Below are positions 7,313 to 10,956 of a stretch of 10,956 nt of DNA, piece after piece. Where the stretch lies: assembly GCA_964635575.1 (NCBI GenBank), contig CAZWNY010000061.1, positions 1-10,956 of the forward strand, in the 5' to 3' direction. A program made the translations under genes and the position numbers. The stretch's first letter is position 1. Each line of letters starts with the position of its first letter. The DNA is from GCA-2733415 sp964635575. GTDB taxonomy: Bacteria; Bacteroidota; Bacteroidia; Flavobacteriales; Flavobacteriaceae. The notes below the pieces were generated by a model. The model made no database searches. It saw only the letters and a program-made list of their open reading frames with translations, and was not told the DNA's origin.

Positions 7313-8029
7313 ATGTTACAACAAATTTTATTAGAAAACATTCTTTTTTTAGATATTGAAACCGTACCCGAACATGCTAATTTTAATACTTTAGATGACG
7401 TAAGTAAGGAATTATGGTCGCAAAAAACAAAATATCGCCGTAAAGAAGAGTTTACAGCAGAAGAATTTTATGACCGTGCTGGTATTTGGGCTGAATTTGG
7501 TAAAATTATATGCATATCCGTTGGGTATTTTGTAATCGAAAAAAATGAAAATCGAAGTTTCAGAATTACATCATATACTGGAAATGAAAAACAAATATTA
7601 ATTGATTTTAAGTCGATTTTAGATAATCATTTTAACAAAAAAAAACACTTGCTTTGCGCACATAACGGCAAAGAATTCGACTTTCCGTATATTGCTAGAA
7701 GAATGATAATACACCAAATAGAAATACCTAAAACATTAAGTTTATTTGGAAAAAAACCATGGGAAGTACCACATTTAGATACTTTGGAATTATGGAAGTT
7801 TGGCGATTATAAAAACTACACCTCTTTAAAATTACTTACTAAAATATTAGACATTCCATCGCCTAAAGATGATATAGATGGCAGCCAAGTAGCAACAGTA
7901 TATTATAAAGAAAATAACCTAAAACGTATTGAAAAATATTGTGAAAAAGATACGCTCGCAGTAGCACAAATATTACTTAAATTTAAACGGAAACCATTGC
8001 TTGAAAAACATGAAATTATATTTGTATAA
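7313..8029 (+). CDS. PolB-like 3'-5' exonuclease
   Basis: A 238-residue stand-alone nuclease of the DnaQ/RNase H fold, in the group described as predicted 3'-5' exonucleases related to the proofreading domain of family B DNA polymerases. The three exonuclease motifs are in place: Exo I FLDIET (D14, E16), Exo II HNGKEFDFP (D123) and Exo III YCEKD (Y209, D213). The YxxxD form of the third motif is the polymerase-type variant. No polymerase domain is attached, and the length is normal for the family. The ATG at 7313 starts just before the first motif and leaves no room for more N-terminal sequence of the fold. It lies 94 bases downstream of the dead ogt-like gene on the same strand, which may once have formed a repair-related pair. 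A DNA repair role is likely, but the substrate is unknown. Confidence 0.9.
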   Translation: MLQQILLENILFLDIETVPEHANFNTLDDVSKELWSQKTKYRRKEEFTAEEFYDRAGIWAEFGKIICISVGYFVIEKNENRSFRITSYTGNEKQILIDFKSILDNHFNKKKHLLCAHNGKEFDFPYIARRMIIHQIEIPKTLSLFGKKPWEVPHLDTLELWKFGDYKNYTSLKLLTKILDIPSPKDDIDGSQVATVYYKENNLKRIEKYCEKDTLAVAQILLKFKRKPLLEKHEIIFV

Positions 8030-8084
8030 CTAAAAACAATAATCTCAACTCTAAAATCATTTTTAAATAATAAATCTTTACTTT

Positions 8085-8115
8085 TCTGTTTTTAAAAAAA
8101 TATCCTTTATTTTTG
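8085..8115 (+). promoter_or_regulatory. Candidate promoter of the HAD-asd operon
   Basis: TATTTTTG at 8108-8115 matches TAnnTTTG exactly. A degenerate -33 box, TCTG at 8085-8088, lies 19 bases upstream, the expected spacing. The start codon at 8135 follows closely, so the leader would be only about ten bases. Confidence 0.5.
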
Positions 8116-8134
8116 CACCTCTAAAACACATTGC

Positions 8135-8938
8135 ATGAATACACAACTAATTTGCTCAGACATTGACGGTACGTTATTAAATAAAGATCGAGAATTATCT
8201 AAAAAAACAATATTCGAAATAAAACGACTATCACATATCCCGTTTATTTTAATATCATCAAGAATGCCGCAAGCAATGGTGCATTTACAGCAACAACTTA
8301 ACAATACACATTTACCGTTAATTGCTTATAATGGCGGATTAATTATTGACAACGGTACTATTTTATACACTACCGAAATAAACGCAAATGTAGCAGAAGA
8401 AATTGCTGAATTTTGTAATACGACAAACATACATGTAAGCTTATACCATAATGATGAATGGTATGTGCCAGAAATGGATTATTGGGCAAAAAGAGAACAA
8501 CATAACACCAAGGTAAAACCAACTGTAAAACCAATAATTGAAACCTTAAAAACATGGAAGTTTGAAAAAAAAGGCGCACATAAAATTATGTGCATGGGTG
8601 ACGAAAAAGAAATAGATGAACTGGTGAAGTTTATTGATAAAAATCATAAAAACGAAGTAATTTCGTATCGCTCAAAATCTACATATTTAGAAATTTCACA
8701 TTGTAAAATATCAAAAAAAACCGCAATACATCGTTTATTAAAAACTAAATACCCATCTATAAAACTAGAAAACATATTGGCTTTTGGTGATAATTATAAC
8801 GATATTGAAATGCTAAAAACTGTTGGAACGGGAGTTGCCGTAAAAAATGCTAAAAATGAAGTTTTAGCCATTGCTAATAAAATTACAGACACTAATAAAA
8901 AAGATGGTGTTGCTAATTATTTAAAAAACATAAAATAA
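8135..8938 (+). CDS. Cof-type HAD-IIB family hydrolase
   Basis: A 267-residue soluble phosphatase of the haloacid dehalogenase superfamily, Cof/YbiV-like subgroup with a C2b cap. Motif I is SDIDGTLL (nucleophile D9, acid D11), motif II is LISSR (S42), motif III the lysine in SKKTA (K194), and motif IV FGDNYNDIEML (D219, D223), so it is catalytically complete. The cap domain spans about residues 83-185. Such enzymes act on sugar phosphates, nucleotides or FMN-like phosphates with broad specificity, and the true substrate cannot be read here. Its stop is five bases before the asd start, so the two are almost certainly one transcript. A phosphatase role linked to aspartate-family metabolism is possible but unproven. 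The ATG at 8135 opens directly into motif I. Confidence 0.92.
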   Translation: MNTQLICSDIDGTLLNKDRELSKKTIFEIKRLSHIPFILISSRMPQAMVHLQQQLNNTHLPLIAYNGGLIIDNGTILYTTEINANVAEEIAEFCNTTNIHVSLYHNDEWYVPEMDYWAKREQHNTKVKPTVKPIIETLKTWKFEKKGAHKIMCMGDEKEIDELVKFIDKNHKNEVISYRSKSTYLEISHCKISKKTAIHRLLKTKYPSIKLENILAFGDNYNDIEMLKTVGTGVAVKNAKNEVLAIANKITDTNKKDGVANYLKNIK

Positions 8939-8943
8939 CACGT

Positions 8944-9951
8944 ATGAAAATAGCAGTAATTGGCGTGACTGGAATGGTAGGCAAAGTAATGTTACGCGTT
9001 TTAAAAGAGCGCAACTTCCCAATAACAGAGTTAATACCTGTTGCCTCAGAAAAATCCGTAGGAAAAACAATTGAATTTAATAACAAAACCTATACTATAA
9101 TTTCTTTAGCAGACGCGTTATTAAACAAACCCGATATTGCTTTATTTTCTGCTGGAGGAACAACATCTTTACAATGGGCAACCAAATTTGCTGCAATTGG
9201 CACTACAGTAATTGATAATTCTTCTGCATTTAGAATGGATCATGATAAAAGATTAATTGTACCCGAAATTAATGCCAAACAACTTACCGAGAATGATAAA
9301 ATAATTGCAAATCCAAATTGTTCTACCATACAATTAGTAATGGCATTAGCGCCATTACATGTGCAGTACCAAATCAAACGCATTGTGATTTCCACTTATC
9401 AATCCATTTCAGGAACAGGAACACAAGCTGTACAACAATTAGAAAACGAAATGAATGGTATTGCTGGAAAAATGGCATATCCACATCCAATATATAAAAA
9501 TGCGTTACCACATTGTGACGTTTTTGAAGCAAACGGATATACAAAAGAAGAGTTGAAATTAGTGCGTGAAACTCAAAAAATACTAAACGACTTTACTATT
9601 GCTATAACTGCAACTTCGGTAAGAATCCCTACTGTTGGCGGACATTCCGAAAGTGTAAATGTCGAATTTGAAAATGATTTTAACCTTAATGATATTCGTG
9701 CTATTTTAACTCAAACAGAAGGCATTACTTTACAAGATGATGTCAAAAATAACATTTACCCAATGCCAATTAACGCACACGGTAAAGATGCTGTTTTTGT
9801 AGGTAGAATTCGTAGAGATGAATCGCAACCAAACAGTTTAAATATGTGGATTGTTGCTGATAATTTACGAAAAGGAGCTGCCACTAATACTGTGCAAATA
9901 GCAGAGTACTTAATTGCAAATGGTTTAATTAATCAGGCGATAAAATTATAA
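8944..9951 (+). CDS. asd: Aspartate-semialdehyde dehydrogenase
   Basis: A 335-residue cytoplasmic enzyme that reduces L-4-aspartyl phosphate to L-aspartate 4-semialdehyde with NADPH, the branch point leading to diaminopimelate/lysine, threonine and methionine. The NADP-binding Rossmann start GVTGMVG is at residues 7-13. The active-site cysteine is C126 in NPNCST. The SGTGTQAVQQLENE block follows, and the substrate/acid-base pair is R227 and H234 in RIPTVGGHSES. The C terminus with RRDESQPNSLNMWIVADNLRKGAA is standard. Length is typical of the bacterial enzyme. It is second in an operon with the HAD phosphatase upstream, and is convergent with the ferredoxin gene 20 bases downstream. Diaminopimelate supply makes it probably essential. 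Confidence 0.98.
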   Translation: MKIAVIGVTGMVGKVMLRVLKERNFPITELIPVASEKSVGKTIEFNNKTYTIISLADALLNKPDIALFSAGGTTSLQWATKFAAIGTTVIDNSSAFRMDHDKRLIVPEINAKQLTENDKIIANPNCSTIQLVMALAPLHVQYQIKRIVISTYQSISGTGTQAVQQLENEMNGIAGKMAYPHPIYKNALPHCDVFEANGYTKEELKLVRETQKILNDFTIAITATSVRIPTVGGHSESVNVEFENDFNLNDIRAILTQTEGITLQDDVKNNIYPMPINAHGKDAVFVGRIRRDESQPNSLNMWIVADNLRKGAATNTVQIAEYLIANGLINQAIKL

Positions 9952-9979
9952 ACCATAAAAACTAAAATATTTTATAATT
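9944..9979. terminator. Inverted repeat across the asd and ferredoxin stop codons
   Basis: AATTATAAA at 9944-9952 is the exact complement of TTTATAATT at 9971-9979, separated by 18 bases. Both convergent genes end in Leu-stop (TTA TAA), so the repeat is formed by the two gene ends themselves. It could act as a weak two-way terminator, but the stem is all A/T and the loop is long. Confidence 0.3.
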
Positions 9980-10310
9980 CCTCTGGCGCTAAAGTGATTG
10001 CTAAACCATCAATTTTTGAAGTAATACGTATTTGACATCCTAACCGAGAATTGTTTTTTACAAAAAAGGCTTCTGCCAACATTGCTTCTTCAGCATCTTC
10101 TTTTTCTAACAACTCATGCTTTGAGGTTATGTAACACTGGCAAGAAGCACACATTGCTATACCGCCACAAATACCAATAGTACCTTCTGGAGCAATTTCA
10201 TAAGACCTAACCACTTCCATAATATTCATCTCCATATCAGTAGGTGCCTCAATGGTGTGTAAAATACCTTCTCTGTCTGTTATTTTTAATGTGATGTCGT
10301 TATTGTTCAT
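9972..10310 (-). CDS. 2Fe-2S ferredoxin (adrenodoxin type)
   Basis: A 112-residue soluble electron carrier. The cluster ligands are C48, C54, C57 and C92, in the order CGGIAMCASC and, further on, LGC. The C-x5-C-x2-C...C spacing is that of adrenodoxin/Isc-type (vertebrate-type) ferredoxins rather than plant-type ones. An additional cysteine, C59, follows directly (CQC). The region at 66-83 (ELLEKEDAEEAML) is the acidic partner-binding helix usual in this group. The gene lies 91 bases downstream of a ferredoxin-NADP reductase on the same strand, which is the obvious redox partner. I see no iscU, hscA or hscB nearby, so a dedicated role in Fe-S assembly is not indicated. The C terminus overlaps a possible shared terminator with asd. 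Confidence 0.93.
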   Translation of the reverse strand: MNNNDITLKITDREGILHTIEAPTDMEMNIMEVVRSYEIAPEGTIGICGGIAMCASCQCYITSKHELLEKEDAEEAMLAEAFFVKNNSRLGCQIRITSKIDGLAITLAPEEL

Positions 10311-10332
10311 TTTTATTTCTCTTAATAAATTA

Positions 10333-10356
10333 TGTAACGCTAAATGTTATATTACA
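10333..10356. repeat. Imperfect dyad upstream of the ferredoxin gene
   Basis: TAAC (10335-10338) and GTTA (10346-10349) face each other across seven bases, and TGTAA (10333-10337) has its complement TTACA at 10352-10356. The centres differ slightly, so it is not one clean palindrome. It lies 23 to 46 bases before the ferredoxin start codon, where an operator or leader structure could sit. Confidence 0.25.
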
Positions 10357-10373
10357 CATTTTTTAAAATTCTA

Positions 10374-10397
10374 TTTTTTTGTTCTACAACAAAAAAA
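10374..10397. repeat. Perfect 10-bp inverted repeat after the reductase gene
   Basis: Seven T followed by GTT (10374-10383) pair perfectly with AAC followed by seven A (10388-10397) around a CTAC loop. On both strands the T run comes first and the A run last, the reverse of an intrinsic terminator, so there is no U-tract after the hairpin. It starts four bases beyond the reductase stop codon. It could be an mRNA-stabilising hairpin, a processing site between the two cistrons, or a protein site. Confidence 0.6.
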
Positions 10398-10401
10398 TCA
10401 A

Positions 10402-10956
10402 TTATTTTATTGCTTTTATTACTGCTTTTGGCGCTTCTTTTTTAGTGCCATCAAAACCATGAATTCCGCCTACAGTAGTATATTTCATTACGTGTTTTTT
10501 ACCTGGATTAATACGTTTGTATGCGCTTTGACACATTAACGTTGCCTCATGAAAACCACATAATATCAATTTTAATTTACCAGGATAGGTGTTTACATCT
10601 CCAATAGCATAAATACCTTCAATGTTAGTTTGGTAATCTAATGCATTATTAACTACAATTGCATTTTTTTCTATTTCTAATCCCCAATTTGCAATAGGTC
10701 CTAATTTAGGCGATAACCCAAATAATGGAATAAAAGCATCTACTTCTAATGTATAAGGTTTTTCATTTTTTTTAACAATCGTAACACCAGTTACTTTCCC
10801 TTCACCTAAAACAGCAGTAATTTCTGCTGGTGTAATTAAATTAATTTTACCTGCATCTTTTAATTCCTGTACTTTATCTACTGAGTCTAACGCACCTCTA
10901 AACTCATTACGTCTGTGAACCAAAGTTACTTTAGCCGCTACATTTGTTAAAAATAT
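10402..10956 (-). CDS. Ferredoxin-NADP reductase, type 2 (thioredoxin reductase-like), 5' end outside window
   Basis: The C-terminal 184 residues of an FAD/NADP-dependent reductase; the reading frame is open to the right edge, so about half the usual 350 residues are missing. Visible parts: the end of the NADP-binding domain with VHRRNEFRG (fragment residues 13-21), the return to the FAD domain with DAFIPLFGLSP, and the FAD-binding GIYAIGDVNTYPGKLKLILCG (D120 of the fragment). The tail KYTTVGGIHGFDGTKKEA is the C-terminal extension that separates type-2 ferredoxin-NADP reductases from true thioredoxin reductases. The CxxC of thioredoxin reductase would lie in the unseen part or just before the edge; none is seen in the part present. 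A 2Fe-2S ferredoxin follows on the same strand after 91 bases, supporting electron transfer between NADPH and that ferredoxin. Confidence 0.88.
   Translation of the reverse strand: MFLTNVAAKVTLVHRRNEFRGALDSVDKVQELKDAGKINLITPAEITAVLGEGKVTGVTIVKKNEKPYTLEVDAFIPLFGLSPKLGPIANWGLEIEKNAIVVNNALDYQTNIEGIYAIGDVNTYPGKLKLILCGFHEATLMCQSAYKRINPGKKHVMKYTTVGGIHGFDGTKKEAPKAVIKAIK

Noticed and set aside
10252..10539. A + strand open frame across the ferredoxin 5' end and the reductase 3' end
   Set aside because: It overlaps two well-supported minus-strand genes and is Phe/Cys-rich shadow sequence.
1..10956. tRNA or rRNA genes, CRISPR arrays, insertion sequences, prophage, toxin-antitoxin or defence genes
   Set aside because: None was recognised on reading both strands. 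Apart from the pseudogene, the window is ordinary housekeeping chromosome.

Overview
The window looks like chromosomal DNA from a member of the Bacteroidota, most likely family Flavobacteriaceae. Reasons: very low G+C (about 30% by eye), matches to the Bacteroidota -7 promoter element TAnnTTTG upstream of several genes, A-rich leaders without strong Shine-Dalgarno sites, and protein sequences and gene order (a peptidase M23 / MerR / LemA operon divergent from alaS) that fit this family. This is an inference from sequence style, not a database match.

Layout. Positions 6-1915 hold a leftward three-gene operon: a membrane-anchored M23 peptidase, a short MerR-type regulator and a LemA protein. 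A roughly 100-base divergent promoter region separates it from alaS (2016-4625, +), a complete alanyl-tRNA synthetase. alaS converges on a leftward pair, lpxH (lipid A synthesis) and queD (7-deazaguanine pathway), at 4673-5929. A 121-base spacer holding a locally G+C-rich, pseudoknot-capable stretch separates queD from a leftward CvpA-family membrane protein (6051-6551). The only large gap, 6552-7312, is filled mostly by a decayed O6-alkylguanine-DNA methyltransferase (ogt) pseudogene on the + strand. After it come a PolB-like 3'-5' exonuclease (7313-8029), a Cof-type HAD phosphatase (8135-8938) and, five bases on, asd (8944-9951), all on the + strand. asd converges on a leftward 2Fe-2S ferredoxin (9972-10310). 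This lies downstream of the C-terminal half of a type-2 ferredoxin-NADP reductase that runs off the right edge.

How they fit together. Most genes are housekeeping: translation (alaS), outer-membrane lipid synthesis (lpxH), cell-wall remodelling (M23), the diaminopimelate/threonine/methionine branch point (asd), tRNA modification (queD) and electron transfer (reductase plus ferredoxin). I see no phage, transposon, CRISPR array, tRNA, rRNA or defence system. The most informative observation is the ogt pseudogene. Its history can be reconstructed base by base: two nonsense codons, three single-base frame changes and possible small losses near the N terminus, with the active-site PCHR still readable. 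I found no convincing undescribed system. The spacer between cvpA and queD and the palindromes between the reductase and ferredoxin are the unexplained non-coding signals most worth testing.
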